DNA from: Endothia cerciana
Lineage: Eukaryota > Ascomycota > Sordariomycetes > Diaporthales > Cryphonectriaceae
Length of the DNA: 64,000 nucleotides
Reading direction: 5' to 3'
Assembly (NCBI GenBank): GCA_026119935.1
Contig: JALRMH010000003.1
Location: 744,001 to 808,000, forward strand
Made by a program: the position numbers and the translations under genes. The notes below the pieces were generated by a model. It worked only from the letters and a program-made list of their open reading frames with translations. It had not been told where the DNA came from and did not search any database. Below, in pieces: positions 33,378 through 45,381 of the stretch. How positions within the stretch are numbered: position 1 is the first letter of the stretch; every line of letters starts with the position of its first letter.

Positions 33378-34430
33378 GTGAGCTGCGGCCTACAGACGAC
33401 TCTTCTACCTTTGCAACCGACCTTATACGTCGACGTGGTGGTGGTGCTGCCGATCGATGAACGATGACCCGCCGGCACTTGATAAATCGGAGGGAGGCTG
33501 TTGATGCGCGCGCGATGGGATGCGAAGTTGCGGCTCTTTGAGTGGGGGCCGATACTTGGGACCTGTGGTGATGATGGTCGTCTGGATACCCCGGATCATG
33601 ATTCATGGCTTTTTTTTTTCTTCTTTTGTTCACCATTCGGATATGATCTTCTATTTTCTTCTTTACCGACAGGTGTCGAGACCGCGACATTGCGAGGTGG
33701 ATGTCGCCTGCGGCTGTGTCCAGGGATGGCCGAGGCCCTGCTGGAATGACCAGTATGACTTGGGCACAAGACATTTCGGTTTCGACGGACTCTCAGGAGG
33801 GAAAAAAAAAACTAAAAAAAAACTCGGCATAATGACTTGCTCTTTCACGGCATGGAACAGATGGACGAAAATGGAATCTGCGCTCTGGTCGAGGACCTCA
33901 AGATGGGGATCCCCACAGAGGACAAAAGTGACAGCGAGAGAAAATACAGTCATTTGCATGACAATGCCCCTCCTCCCGAACGCACTCTTGACGTGCGAGG
34001 GCCTATAGACGTGGTATATATACCCTGATAGGTGGGTGTCCTTTTATTACCGCCGTGAGGACCTGTCATTGATATGTCCAGCTCTCTGGCTACCTCTGCG
34101 GGCACTGGCTGTCTTCGCGTGTGGGCTGCATCTGCTGTACATAAGCCTCGTTACGCCCTGGACTGATGGGTGATCTGCACGTCCTTGGGGCTGGGAGTTA
34201 AGTTACCCACCTGCCTACCAGAGGCTCTTCTTCCGAGGTGAGGTGATGAGGGGCTTGTCCCCGCTGATGATATTCTCTACGGCCTTCTTCCTTACCGATC
34301 GTCAAGCTGAGGAGGAAATTCTGTAGGGATGTTCTTGGCCCCCCAAAAAAAAGACCCTGCCCTGCTGATGTCGAAACATGCAGGGAGGGGAAAGGAGAGA
34401 GACAACCTCTACATCTCATCCCGACATGGT
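33378..34430. other. intergenic, convergent 3' flanks
   Basis: 3' flank of the Gis2-like gene and of the amine oxidase gene on the other strand. Short T and A runs occur near 33610 and 33800. No gene is seen. Confidence 0.55.
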
Positions 34431-35972
34431 CTACCGTTTATTGTTGACCAGTGCCTGCCCGCCGCCATCAGCGCCCTCCACGCTGCCATCACCACCACTA
34501 CTACCCCCCCTCCTCCTGCCGAACACCTCCGCGACCCTCCTCCCCACGCTCTCCCCGCTCCAGTACGCCCCCGTCGCCGTCCCCAGCGCGACGAACGGCG
34601 CGGTGTGCTCGCCCGCCAGCCACACGCCGGCGTCCGGCCAGCCCTCCCGCATGGTGCGGATGTCCTGGTCGCCGCGCTCGAGGCCGACCTGGAAGTTGGA
34701 GTAGCTGCCGTTGCCGGCGAGGTCGTCGGCGAGCCAGGCGGTGGCGTAGGTGCACGCCGGCCGGCAGGCCGGGTCGGCGGGGGAGTAGTTGGGGAGCCGG
34801 CCGTAGTAGGGCGCGAAGAGGTCGCAGACGAACTTGTCGCGCGCGGCCTGGTCCGGGAGCGCGGCCAGGGCCGAGACGACGTGGGCGGACTGCTCGCCGT
34901 AGAGGTAGAAGAGCAGCGTCGGGTGCGTGGTCCCGGCGGCCGCGAGGGAGGCCAGCTCGACGACCTCGACCGTCCAGCGCCGGGGGTTGGTGTCGGGCGC
35001 GAAGCCGGGCGCGAGCCACTGGGCGAAGCCCTCCATCCGGCGGCCGCCGATGCTGGGGTCCGGGGCCAGCCAGAAGGCCTCGGGGAAGGAGATGTAGACC
35101 TTCTCCAGGCAGCCGTAGCCGATGCTGCTGATGGCGCGCGCGAGGGGCGCCGGCAGGGGCGGCTCGAAGGCCTGCGGGTTCCTCTGGAGCCAGCCGAGCG
35201 GGCAGGTCACCACGACCTGGTCGAAGGCGAGCCGCCCGCCGCCCGCGAGGGTGACGTGGACGGGCTCGTCCGGGCCTGCGCGGGCGTGGATCTTCGAAAC
35301 CGTCGTGTTGTATTCGACGGTCGCGCCCCTGAGGGCCGGCGCGGCGATGTGCTCGAGGATCTTCGTGTAGGTGCCGGCGCAGTAGAGGTTCTCGCCCTCT
35401 ATGCACTCCTCCAGCCAGAAGAACTTCAGGCTCTGCCTCTCGACGGGGCTGCCCACGAACGCGCCCCACAGGTCGGCCATCTGGAGCACGATCTCTCTCT
35501 TCCTCTGCCAGCCCTCCGCCGTCTCGGGTATCAGCTCGCCGAGTTTGGCCTTGAAAAAGTCAAGCAGGCTCTCGGCAGGGTCGATCTCGGCCGTGTGCTT
35601 ATTAGAGTACTTGAAGGCGGCCTGCACGACGTCCCACATCATGGTGGAGTATCTCTCCCCGTCCTCGAGCCCGTACAGTTTGCCTTCCTCGTCGAACACG
35701 TACGATCCAGTGTCCCAGCTGCCCATGGCCGTACCGGTCTCCCTCGCAATGTCCAGGATGGGGTTGGTCTTGGTGCCGTGGATCCAGTTTGGTCCCACAT
35801 CGACGGTGTGTCCATTCCTGAGGCGGTCTTGGTACAGGCGCCCACCAATCCTGTCGCGGCCCTCGAGGATCGTCACTCGGACGCCATGTTGGGCGAGGAT
35901 ATCGGCACAGCGCAGGCCCGCCAGGCCCGCGCCTATTATGCCGACATGAGGTGCTTTCCCGTCTTGATACAT
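34431..35972 (-). CDS. FAD-dependent amine oxidase (polyamine oxidase-like)
   Basis: Intronless, 513 residues. A flavin amine oxidase of the polyamine/monoamine oxidase family, which oxidises amines to aldehydes with release of H2O2. The FAD dinucleotide site VGIIGAGLAGLRCADILAQ starts at residue 10, followed by VTILEGRDRIGGR and the family segment VDVGPNWIHG. The substrate domain includes QVVVTCPLGWLQ, and the C-terminal flavin-binding stretch WLAGEHTAPFVALGTATGAY is intact. The tail after about residue 485 is Gly/Ser-rich and disordered, ending NNKR, so no PTS1 peroxisomal signal is seen; a signal peptide is also absent. Fms1-like polyamine oxidase and a secondary-metabolism amine oxidase are both possible. 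Very high GC suggests a well-expressed or unmutated gene. Confidence 0.9.
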   Translation of the reverse strand: MYQDGKAPHVGIIGAGLAGLRCADILAQHGVRVTILEGRDRIGGRLYQDRLRNGHTVDVGPNWIHGTKTNPILDIARETGTAMGSWDTGSYVFDEEGKLYGLEDGERYSTMMWDVVQAAFKYSNKHTAEIDPAESLLDFFKAKLGELIPETAEGWQRKREIVLQMADLWGAFVGSPVERQSLKFFWLEECIEGENLYCAGTYTKILEHIAAPALRGATVEYNTTVSKIHARAGPDEPVHVTLAGGGRLAFDQVVVTCPLGWLQRNPQAFEPPLPAPLARAISSIGYGCLEKVYISFPEAFWLAPDPSIGGRRMEGFAQWLAPGFAPDTNPRRWTVEVVELASLAAAGTTHPTLLFYLYGEQSAHVVSALAALPDQAARDKFVCDLFAPYYGRLPNYSPADPACRPACTYATAWLADDLAGNGSYSNFQVGLERGDQDIRTMREGWPDAGVWLAGEHTAPFVALGTATGAYWSGESVGRRVAEVFGRRRGGSSGGDGSVEGADGGGQALVNNKR

Positions 35973-37430
35973 ACCCTGCGTTACGATTAGCCGACTCGTT
36001 CAAGTCGCCTTTCTTGAGACGCGCGTTCTGAACAGGACCCCGGCATGCAAGCTGCATCGACACGGCCCCATACCATCCGGAGCATCCGCCACACACCGGA
36101 CGACAGGTACATTGTCCCGCTTGGAACGCACTTGGTAGCCCCGGACTCACTCTCGTTTGCGCCTCGGTCCTATCCTGCGGAGCCTCCAGCTGTTTCGAAC
36201 CCAGGCCGGATATTCTCTGGAAGTGTATCGATCTCAGGTCCTGATAGATCCGGGACATGTGACGAAGAGTCGGTCTGGTACAGGTCATGGAATAAGCATC
36301 CATGTTGAATTGTGGGCTGACGTGAGTAGCTGTACAGAATACAATACTCAAGCTGCGCCATGTAGCGTACTACGTTGTGTTGTGTACAATGTAACGAGAT
36401 GACGGCAGCAGCCAGATCGCATGCGTATGCTTGGGCCCTCTGTCCTGTTCTATGGGCCAGTGCAAGGGAACGAGGAAAGGCGGAAGGACAACGAGGTGAG
36501 ATATAAAAAATAAAAATAAAAATAAAAAAAAAGCTACAGATGGATGTGACGATGTTGAGTCGTCCCCATGGCAGACGTGGCCGGGTGGTAACGAGGAGCG
36601 CCGAACCTGAGGGACAAGGGCACGTGTTGAAGTCCACGTTCACTTGAGCGAGGGGCTTGCAGACAGGCGGAGAGGCTGATACGGCAGTCGCAAAGGTGAC
36701 GACAGGGACTAGTGCAAGCCAAGCCCGGGCGTGTCGCCGGGCGGACAGGATTTTGGGGGTGGGCGGGGGGGGGGGGGCGAGATGAGATGATCCTGCGAGG
36801 GCGCACGCCAGAACGGGGGGCACATAATGAAGCTGATGCTGCCCGAGGAATCGGAGAACGACAGACGCCAGCTGGCATTGTGTGTATCTTGGCCGAACAG
36901 CAGCCGGAAGACCCATCATTGAGCCGGGCATGGCTGATGATGGCGGGTAGGCTGATGCGTCCATTGTAGGCGCAACAGGATGCCGTAGACGCCTCTCGGA
37001 GATCTAGAGGGCGGCTGACTTGCCGCCGCGGTAGAGGCGGCCAGCGACCGCAGCGGAAGCTGCCATCTGCGTTGGGGGACGTGAGGAGGGGGAGGAGGAG
37101 GAGGAGGAGGAAGAAGAGGAAGAAGCGAGGGGCCCAATGATGTGTCCAGGTACTTATACTCTCCCCGGATCTGGCATGACAACTGGACACGGGCCTTCTG
37201 AGCCAACCATGGCTCGCAGAACAAGGGCCGGCAGGACAGATGGAACCTTTTCAGACGTACCGTTTGTGGGAAGTGGGAGTCCGGAGGGCGCCGCTGCGGA
37301 TGGTCACTGTCACCAGCCTGAGGACGAACGGGCTCATGAGCGATTAAAAAAAAGGGTTGTAGGTGGCCTGCGGGAGGGGAAAGCTGGACTTGATATCTGA
37401 AGACGAGATTTTTGAGCCTCTCCCACACTG

Positions 37431-37479
37431 GCACTGCCACTGCCACTGCCACTGCCACTGCCACTGCCACCACTGCCAG
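37431..37479 (+). repeat. (CACTGC)n microsatellite
   Basis: About eight units of CACTGC (or CACTGG) with one interruption. Noncoding. Confidence 0.85.
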
Positions 37480-37728
37480 AGCCTCCCGATGGAGAAAAGG
37501 CTCTGAGAGGCCGACGAGCACAGTCTGCTGTTGTTGCTGCTAAGATCCTGTCCACAGGGAAAGGCAAAAAATACCGTGGCCACCTCCTGTACTCGAGAAG
37601 AGGTCATGAGAAAAGAGCCTTCCCGCCGTCACCAGCTGGTGGTGAAGCGGCCTCACCCCTAATGGGCCCCACACCGCGGTGCCGGCCAGCCTCGAGCTTG
37701 AACCTCCACGGCACGCAAGGTGCCAGCC

Positions 37729-37766
37729 CTCTCCTCTCCTCTTCCTCTTCCTCTTCCTCTTCCTCT

Positions 37767-37808
<42 letters not shown>
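37729..37808 (+). repeat. polypyrimidine CTCTTC/CT tract
   Basis: About 80 bases of pure pyrimidine apart from one G: CTTCCT repeats merging into a (CT)n run. Open frames through it code only for Ser/Leu repeats or Arg/Glu repeats. Confidence 0.9.
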
Positions 37809-37809
<1 letters not shown>

Positions 37810-38451
37810 GTCATGTTTGCGGGTGGATCGGCAGTTATGCTCTGACGTGAGCGCACCGTTTCGATTTGCACGACGGTTGACAGCACGGGTGAGAAGGCAC
37901 CCTCGAGATGGAATAGAGGGAGGGACCCCCACCGTGGTTCACATGCCCTCTCCAGCACAGCATTCCGTTGGAACCAGGGGTCCCGGGAGGGTCCAGCAAC
38001 GACCCTGGTGGATACCACAATAGGCCCTGGCCATCCAGACCTGGGGAAGACAGGGGTGCTCGAGGGGGACTGGAGCCAATGATATGTCCTCCAGTTGTCA
38101 GCGCCCACCCTGGTGGCCCTCGGAGCTGCGACCTGCCAGACCAGGACCAGCGAAGCTTTTGGAGCAGTCCTGAGCCGAGGCATCTTCACTAATCACCTCC
38201 ACGATCTTTGATCTGGGGTGAAGCGGCCAGGCCTTCTCTTTGTCGTCTCCCTCCCCCCAGACTTCCTCCCCCATCCGTCAAACACTGGCTGAACCGATAA
38301 TTGCTTGCCTCCTTCATCCCTGAGGTAGTCCTTACCTCGCGCCCTCCTCTCCTTGACTACCTACTCTTCTGTGAGACCTCGCGCGTTCCCGAGCTCCGGC
38401 CCCCAAGCACCCCGACGCTGCGTACCGAGGCTAAGTTTAGTTACCATCACC

Positions 38452-40216
38452 ATGGCCACCCCGTCCAAGACCTTCACCCGCGAGCAGGTGAAGAAGGAGG
38501 GCAACAGCGAGGACAATGTCTGGTTCATCATCGACAGCAAGGTGTACGATGTCTCGGACTTCTTGGACGCCCACCCCGGTGGCGAGGCCGTCCTGCGGCA
38601 GGTCGCCGGAACCGACGCCACAGAGGCCTTCTACAACCTTCACAGGCACGAGGTCCTGACGGGCAAATACTCCGAGCTCGCCATCGGCACCGTCGAGGGC
38701 GAGAGGTCCCAGGTGGCCAACCCGGGCCCGGGCGAGCTGAGCAAGGTGCCGTACGCCGAGCCGCTCTGGCTCAGCCCGCCCTTCAAGAGCCCCTACTACA
38801 AAGACAGCCATCGCAGCCTGGCAAAGGCGGTCAGGAAGTTCACGGATCTATACGTCACGCCGGAGGCCCAGGCAAAGGAGAAGGACGGTACCTACATCAG
38901 CCAGGAGCTGATCGACCGCATGTCCAAGGAGGGCCTCCTCCACATGAGCATGGGCCCGGGGAAGCACCTGAGGTCGGCCCCGCCCCTGCTGGGCGGCGCG
39001 GTCAAGCCGGACGAGTTCGACTACTTCCACGACCTCATCGTATCGCAGGAGATGGTGCGGGCGGCGGCCAGAGGCTTCCAGGACGGCAACATGGCCGGGC
39101 TGAAGATCGGCCTGACGGTCGTGCTGAACTTCGCCAATGACGAGGCCTTCAAGAAGAGGATCGCGGACGAGTGCTTCAGCGGCAAGAAGAAGATCTGCCT
39201 GGCCATCACCGAGGCCTTCGCCGGCAGCGACGTCGCGCGGCTGCGGACCGTGGCCAAGAAGACGCCAGATGGCAAGCACTATATCGTCAACGGGACCAAG
39301 AAGTGGATCACCAACGGTGTCTTCTGCGACTACTTTGTCACCGGCGTCCAGACCGACAAGGGCCTGTCCGTCTTGCTCATCGAGAGGGGCGAGGGTGTCG
39401 AGACCAAGCTCATCAAGACGAGCTACTCGACCGCTGCCGGCACGACGTTTATCACGTTCGACAACGTCAAGGTGCCCGTGGAGAACCTGCTGGGCAAGGA
39501 GAACCAGGGAATCTACGTGATCCTCAGCAATTTCAACCACGAGCGGTGGACCATGTCCTGTAAGCCGCTCTCCCGGGGGGAGGTGGGAGGTGGGGGCAGC
39601 TGTCTTGCTGGGGTCGGAGAAGAAAAGGCATCGAGACTGACGAGTTCCAGGTGCCGTCGTTCGCTATTCCCGGGTCATTGTCGAGGAGAGTCTGAAGTGG
39701 GCCCACCAGAGAATCGTCTTTGGGAAGAGGCTGATTGATCAGCCCGTCATCCGCCTGAAGTGAGTGTAACCCGTCGCACGATACAGGGCCGATAGAGCTG
39801 ACGGCGTGGCAGACTGGCCAAGATGATAGCCCTCGTCGAGGCCCACCAGTCGTGGCTCGAGACGATAACATACCAAATGTGCAACATGCCATACTCGGAG
39901 CAGTCGAAGCACCTCGGCGGGCCCATCGGGCTGCTGAAGATGAGCTGTACGAGGATGGCACACGAGATCGCAGACGAGTCGGTGCAGATCTGGGGCGGCC
40001 GCGGTCTGACGCAGTCCGGTATGGGCCGCGTGATCGAGAACTTCAACAGGGGCTACAAGTTCGATGCCATCCTGGTAGGTTAACCAACCCAGCAAGCCAG
40101 TCTTTGTTGTTGGCGGCGTCCGGGCTAACTCATCTTGATAGGGCGGTGCTGAGGAGGTCCTGGGCGATCTCGGTGTGAGGCAGGCCATGAAGTACATGCC
40201 CAAGGAGAAGCTGTAG
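38452..40216 (+). CDS. cytochrome b5 - acyl-CoA dehydrogenase fusion
   Basis: Four exons: 38452-39559, 39651-39759, 39813-40074 and 40142-40216, for 517 residues. Residues 5-80 are a cytochrome b5 domain with heme-ligand motif HPGG (His41) and the second His in FYNLHRHEV (64-66). Residues about 110-517 are an acyl-CoA dehydrogenase: helical N domain, beta domain with AITEAFAGSDVARLRT and KKWITNG, and C domain with the FAD-contacting HQRIVFGKRL and IWGGRGLTQSGMGRVIENF. The enzyme oxidises an acyl-CoA with FAD; the attached b5 could take the electrons. The IYEGT motif carrying the catalytic Glu of MCAD/SCAD is not present, so the base is elsewhere. The C terminus, KEKL, is only weakly like PTS1. 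b5-ACAD fusions are a fungal family. The start ATG lies in an ACCATCACCATGG context. Confidence 0.92.
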
Positions 40217-42841
40217 AGGACGGACCACGGCGGAGGAGAGGGGGCCGCCTATGGTGGTCTCGGAAAAGGGCCTCATGTGTACATGTCAGGTGTACGATAT
40301 CGTTCATAGACGAGCCTCGTAGGTGAACCGGATGACCACATAATATTATACTATTAGCGAGTGCTTGTGATGTAGTTCAAGGTGCACCATCTGGACGGGG
40401 GGTGGCCCTCAGGTCCCAGCTTCCCAGAGCCGGGCCTCGGAATGAACCGCTAGGTACCTGATGTCGGCTGCTATTTTTTGTCAAGGTAACCCATCTTTGT
40501 CCGCAGCAATTCCCGCAGCAATTTCTCCTACAGCAAGACCATTATGCACGCCCCGAGACCAATGCAGACGAACAGATGCCTCGGCGTCAGTTGTGATCGA
40601 ACGGCAGTTGGTCAAGCGCTCTCTTCAATCCCCCCCCTCAACAAGCAAGGACGACCGGAAAGTGCTATCGTGTGGCCTCGAGGTGGAGAGTATGTCCGCG
40701 GTCAACATGAAAGAGAAGCTTCTTGCGAGGCCGTAATACTAGACAATGAGATTTAGACGACCAAAGTAAGGCACAGACTCTCGTAGGAAGGTTCGCGCTG
40801 GGTCGACGTGGAGTCTAAAAAGTGCAAAGCGCTTGACCCAGGCTCACCGTGCCACTCCAGATATGGCTGCTATTTCTGTCTGTTGGAAGGAGTGGAAGAC
40901 ACGGGTACTGGAGCTCAAGCGTTTTTATCAGCATCCACGGATGCCGCCCAGGCCAACCGCCGAGGTGCCGTCTATGGACACCTTGACAAGTGCCAGTCCG
41001 AAGTCATCTTTCAATCTCGGGATTTGAGGTTGGGGGGAGACAAATCTAGGTATCTGACCTGCCGTGAGGAGGTGCTCCTCGGTCGAAGTCGATCAGGGCA
41101 CATACATCAATGGGTGCGTTGGCGCAAGTCGCCTGCCCTGGACAAGCCCCAGAGGCTTAGTCTCTGACGACAAGAGTAGCGACTTCAAGATGATTTCGGG
41201 CGGCTTCTTGTATCTTCACGTCGGCAAGTCCACACACCCCTGACCGCGTCGACTTCCTGTCCAAAGGGCGGGTGCCGCCACTGGCAAGAAGGGCCTCGGG
41301 ACTGCCGTTGTTAGTTGGTCTTCTGCGTTTTGGCAGCTCCGATGCCTGCTCTTCCCATGGCCTGTCGCCGCAGGATCCGTGCTGAGATGATGTGGACAAG
41401 TTTTCGAAGCCGGGACCTGTGGTGCGCACGTCAAGATCACGGACTTCAATGCGCGAGTGCTCTCTCCTTCTCATGGTCTTCCACGCAGGTGCCCTCCATG
41501 CTCATTGCGATGGGTCTGCCCGTCGCCCACGCGGACTATCGTGAGATCTCGTAGAGACCAGATCGGCCCTTTCTGGGCCTGAATCGTCTGCAGGCTTCTC
41601 TTTTCAGAGCTGATGAGGCTATTTATGTACAACTATCTCCGGAGTCTCTGGTTCAGGGCTCATATTTACGAGGCCCTTGGCACTATCTGAAACGAAGCTA
41701 TCGTGGCCTGATATAGACCCATCAAACTAGCTCTAGGTGTAGGTTCTTGGCAGGTGTGGGCCTTGCAATCAACACTTACTGCTGAGCATGAACTGGTCAG
41801 CGCTGGAGTGACTTATAACTGCACGAGGACGGAGGTGTGCCCCACTCCCTCTTCATAGGGTGTTGGCGACGTTGGTCTTGCCATCTCTGTCCAGTCCAGT
41901 AACCTGGTGCTGAGCATGAGCAGGTTGTGGTGGAGGGGATGTATGAGGACGGAGGTCAAAGAGGACCAATCTCGCGAACTCACACGAAGACCTTTGTGTG
42001 CATTCCGGGACCTGAGGGAAGAGGCTACGACAAAGGCCGGAGACTGCAGGAGTTGGTGGCAGGATGACTTTTGGCTGAACAGAAGATGAAGCGAGGGAAC
42101 GTTCTGCCCCAGTCCTACACATGTGATGATGCGCTCGACTTACTTTTCATGGGATGTCGGCGGCGTTGGCCGTGCCATCTCTGGTCCAGCGACTTGGTGC
42201 TGAGCGTGAGCATGTTGCGCTGAAGGGGCTTCTGGGCCAAGAGGGGGGAATTGTCTTCACAGAGTTTGGGCGTAATGATGTGACGAGGCACGATTTGCAT
42301 CGGATCGGAGCCTACAGTAGCGGCCATATACACTTATCAGACTTTCCGAAGACTTGGACTCATCATGTCCCCCAGATTAGTGACCTTGTCGGAATCAGAG
42401 CCCACCGATAATCGTCCATGTGTCTATCACCTCGAGCCCTTGCTCAACCGTGTGGCATCTAGGCCCATATGGGTGTACGCGCAACTATGTCTCGTGGCCC
42501 AGTAGCGACTGATACAGAAGCTTGTAGGCAAGTGAGCATATGGGCTGCAAAAAGGTGTACTATGTATGGTATGCTTCATAGGATCACGGCGAGTAGTACT
42601 GAACCTGGGTCGCCCAGGATGGCCAAACGTCTGAATACCGACTCAGCAGCGGCAGGGGATTAGCTCCCCGCCAAAGAATGCAGTCATAACTCAAGCGCCC
42701 CACCAAACTTTTGTCTCCAACTTGAGCCACTTCCAGTGTACAATACCAACAGCCCCTCCTTGCGACGCCCAACTTTGACAAACGACGACAAGATCTAGGG
42801 GTCTCCAGCCGGTCCAACACGACCTAAGGCCACGGGTTGCA
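40217..42841. other. gene-poor region with diverged direct repeats
   Basis: 2.6 kb with no recognisable gene. Three diverged direct copies of a 60-90-base unit lie at about 41782, 41851 and 42144 onward. Short open frames (for example 40808-41167) show no family features. Confidence 0.5.
41780..42240 (+). repeat. diverged direct repeats around GGTGCTGAGC(G/A)TGAGCA
   Basis: Copy A (about 41854-41937) and copy B (about 42147-42229) share blocks such as TTCAT-GG, TGCCATCTCTG, TCCAG, TTGGTGCTGAGC and AGGGG in the same order, with mainly transition-type differences. A third, shorter copy is at 41782-41837 (TGCTGAGCATGA, then GAGGACGGAGGT, which also follows copy A). No coding capacity. Confidence 0.7.
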
Positions 42842-44229
42842 ATGGCTCTCGAGAAATTCCTCAAGTCCCTCAAGGGCCAACCACTTGATGCCTCAATTGA
42901 GTCACTCGTGTCGTGAGTATTCACAGGCTGAGAAGAGACCCCATACTCGTGGATGCGCTCCTGACTTGAAGGCCTCAGCCTCCTCAAGAGAAGACAAATC
43001 AGCGGCCCAGAGCCGTGCGCCATCGCAACCGCCCACATCCTCCTCCACGTCGTCGCCAAGTCCAAATGGTCCAACGTCGACTCGCTCCTCCAGCGCGTCC
43101 AGAATGTCGGCCGCAAGCTCGTCCTCGCGCGACCCCAGGAGCTGGTCATCGGCAACATAGTACGCCGTGTCCTCGGCCTGATCCGCGATGAGGCAGAAGA
43201 GGACCGCGCGGGGAATGGCGACGACTCCATGTCCGAGATCTCAAATCTGCCCGGTGACGAGCTACAGCACCCGCCGGGCTCCACGCCCGCCTCGCCTCCC
43301 CATCGACCGGCCCCTCGTATCGCGACACTGACCTCCACCGGCTCCTTCCACGTTCCGCAGTCCATGTTCAATATGCTTCACGACTCGCCCAGGTTCGGAG
43401 GAAGCTCGCTGGGGACGCCCTTCGGCAGGGGCTCGGGCGCCTCGACGCCCATGTCCCACGCGCAAGTTGCGAATATATCGGCACTGCGTTCGGAGGTCAT
43501 CGAGGGTATCGAGGAGCTCAAGGACGAGATCGTCTCTGTCGACGAGCAGATCTCCAGCTACGCGGAGGTGCAGATACATCCCGGCCACTACGTGCTGGCC
43601 TACAAGCCTAATCCGACGGTGGAAAAGTTCCTGCTCGCTGCAGCGAAGAGGCGCAAGTTCACAGTCCTGATCGCCGGTGCCGAGATCCCCAAGACCACCA
43701 ACCAGGCCCCGCATGCGGCCTTTCGGAAGCAGCTGAACAAGTTCGGTGTCAGGTCAATAGTCATCGCTGGCAGTGGCATCATGGCATATATGCCCAAGGT
43801 CAACACGGTCGTGCTGAACTCTCAGGCTGTTACGGCGAACGGCGCGGTGATCGCTGACGGTGGAGCTGCCGTTGCGGCAAGAGCTGCTCACGAACACAGC
43901 AAGACCGTGATCGTTTTGGGCGCGGTCTACAAGCTCTGCCCCGAGGATGAGCCAGACCTTGACGCTCTTGTCGACCTGGGAAGTCCGCAAAGTCTCATCG
44001 ACTATGATGGACAGATGGTGGAGGTTGACGTCGGGGCTATGAGCTCCGAGTATATCACCCCGGAGCTGGTTGATATTTACATCTCGAACCTGTGAGTCCA
44101 GACTAAGTGTCGGGTGGGTGCGTTGCAATCACTAATAGCCTTGTCAGGGGTCCACATTGTCGGGACCATCTCCAAGGTATTGTAGGCGACCACTACAAGA
44201 TCGAGGACGTCGATTTCTTTGCGCAGTGA
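42842..44229 (+). CDS. GCD7: translation initiation factor eIF2B subunit beta
   Basis: Three exons: 42842-42912, 42979-44091 and 44148-44229, for 421 residues. eIF2B is the decameric GDP-GTP exchange factor for eIF2; beta belongs to the regulatory alpha-beta-delta core that senses phosphorylated eIF2. The N terminus (LEKFLKSLKGQPLDASI, then ATAHILLHVVAKSKW) and the C-terminal Rossmann-like half (FTVLIAGAEIPKT, VIAGSGIMAYMPKVNTVVL, ANGAVIADGGAAVAARAA, KTVIVLGAVYKLCPEDE, SSEYITPELVDIYISNL) are typical. A Pro/Ser/Gly-rich insertion at about residues 105-170 is the usual fungal variable loop. The last exon is needed: reading through the donor gives a stop right after ISNL, while splicing gives the conserved GIVGDHYKIEDVDFFAQ ending. 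Confidence 0.94.
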
Positions 44230-45381
44230 GAAGGTCCGACACGAAGCAGCTCGTCTCGCTGGTGGAAGCTGTAAGCTGGTACGGATGACTTTCTGGCCTC
44301 CCGCGACTGGTTGTGACAGTTGACGTAAGGCTCAGCACCTGGCGTTCATGGAGGGTAAAAAGGAGTTCATTCTCGAGAGTTCGGTTGGACCAAATAGAAT
44401 TACAGGCAAGACACGGAGTAAAGGTCCCCTTCAAGGCTACCTTCGCCTGAGGATAGATACCATCTGGTCTGACCCGGACTCCCATCGGTCCTGGGACAGT
44501 GCTTGTTAGGAAATCAATTCATACAGGACGGAAGTCCTGGTCTCACGAAGGCGCTCCGTATCCAGACTGACGAGCACCGATATCGAGAGGGCTTTCAAGG
44601 CTGCGGCGACAGGGCTGTCGACCTTATCAAGACCGACAAGGCCCGGCAGCATCAGCCGAATTTCCTGCAGAAGGTCGGTTGCATGCCGCATCCACACCTG
44701 AGACCGCGCGTCCTGAGAATCTCCCACAGGATGTTATTAATGATGGTCTTGATGGTCTTGGGTGGTCTTGGATGGTCACACCAACTGCCCAGCCGCCAGT
44801 GGCTTCTGAAAGTGCTGCCTTGCGGGGCCACGTCAGCTCGCGCGCCATGGCTGCAGGTGGGAGTCATCTCGTGGTGGGGGATGTCCCAAGCCGTGGCAGA
44901 GTTGTCGCCTATCAGGCACAGCCAGCCAGCCGTTCCCCTCATCCTAGCGAGGTCCAATGGCCTGGAGGCCGCTCGGGCAGCGTCCACCATGCTGCCCGTC
45001 TTACGGTCACTCTACAGGGGCCCGCCCATCCCCCGCGTTACTCCACCTGGATGGTTCCCAATGAGCTTATCCAGACCTCAAACGCACTCTTGGGCGCAGA
45101 GGATCTACTATGTAACAAGAGGATAGTGTTCGCGGCGGGCAGAGCTGTGTGACCACACCCTCGTCATCCAGTACCTCCCACCCAGAGCGTATAGCGTACA
45201 AGCCATTCCTGCGGCTTGTGGCTGTGTTCCACATATCAAAAGCAAACATACATTACAGTCTTACCAACTCCCCCATCGTCTCCTCACCCGTGCTCAACAT
45301 TTTGTCGTATGCCTTCAACGTTCAGCCTTATCCGCGACCAAAAGTGAACCTGCCTCTCCTAACCACAGATCCAAAGACATC
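44230..45381. other. intergenic, promoter side of the 45382 gene
   Basis: 1.15 kb between two plus-strand genes. Open frames are short and unconvincing. A small tandem GATGGTCTT/TGGGTGGTCTTGGATGGTC block is seen near 44740-44775. Confidence 0.5.

Larger units (their letters stand above)
35973..38451. other. intergenic with several microsatellites
   Basis: 2.5 kb without a supportable gene. It contains an (AAAAT)n/A run at about 36505-36534, a G run near 36765, a GGA-rich block at 37083-37125, a (CACTGC)n tract at 37431-37479 and a CTT/CT tract at 37729-37808. The last 250 bases are C/T-rich and end in ACCATCACCATG, a typical leader for the next gene. Confidence 0.5.

Noticed and set aside
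34329..35990. 553-codon plus-strand frame over the amine oxidase
   Set aside because: Antisense shadow of a very GC-rich gene; composition is Arg/Gly/Val/Ala with no motifs.
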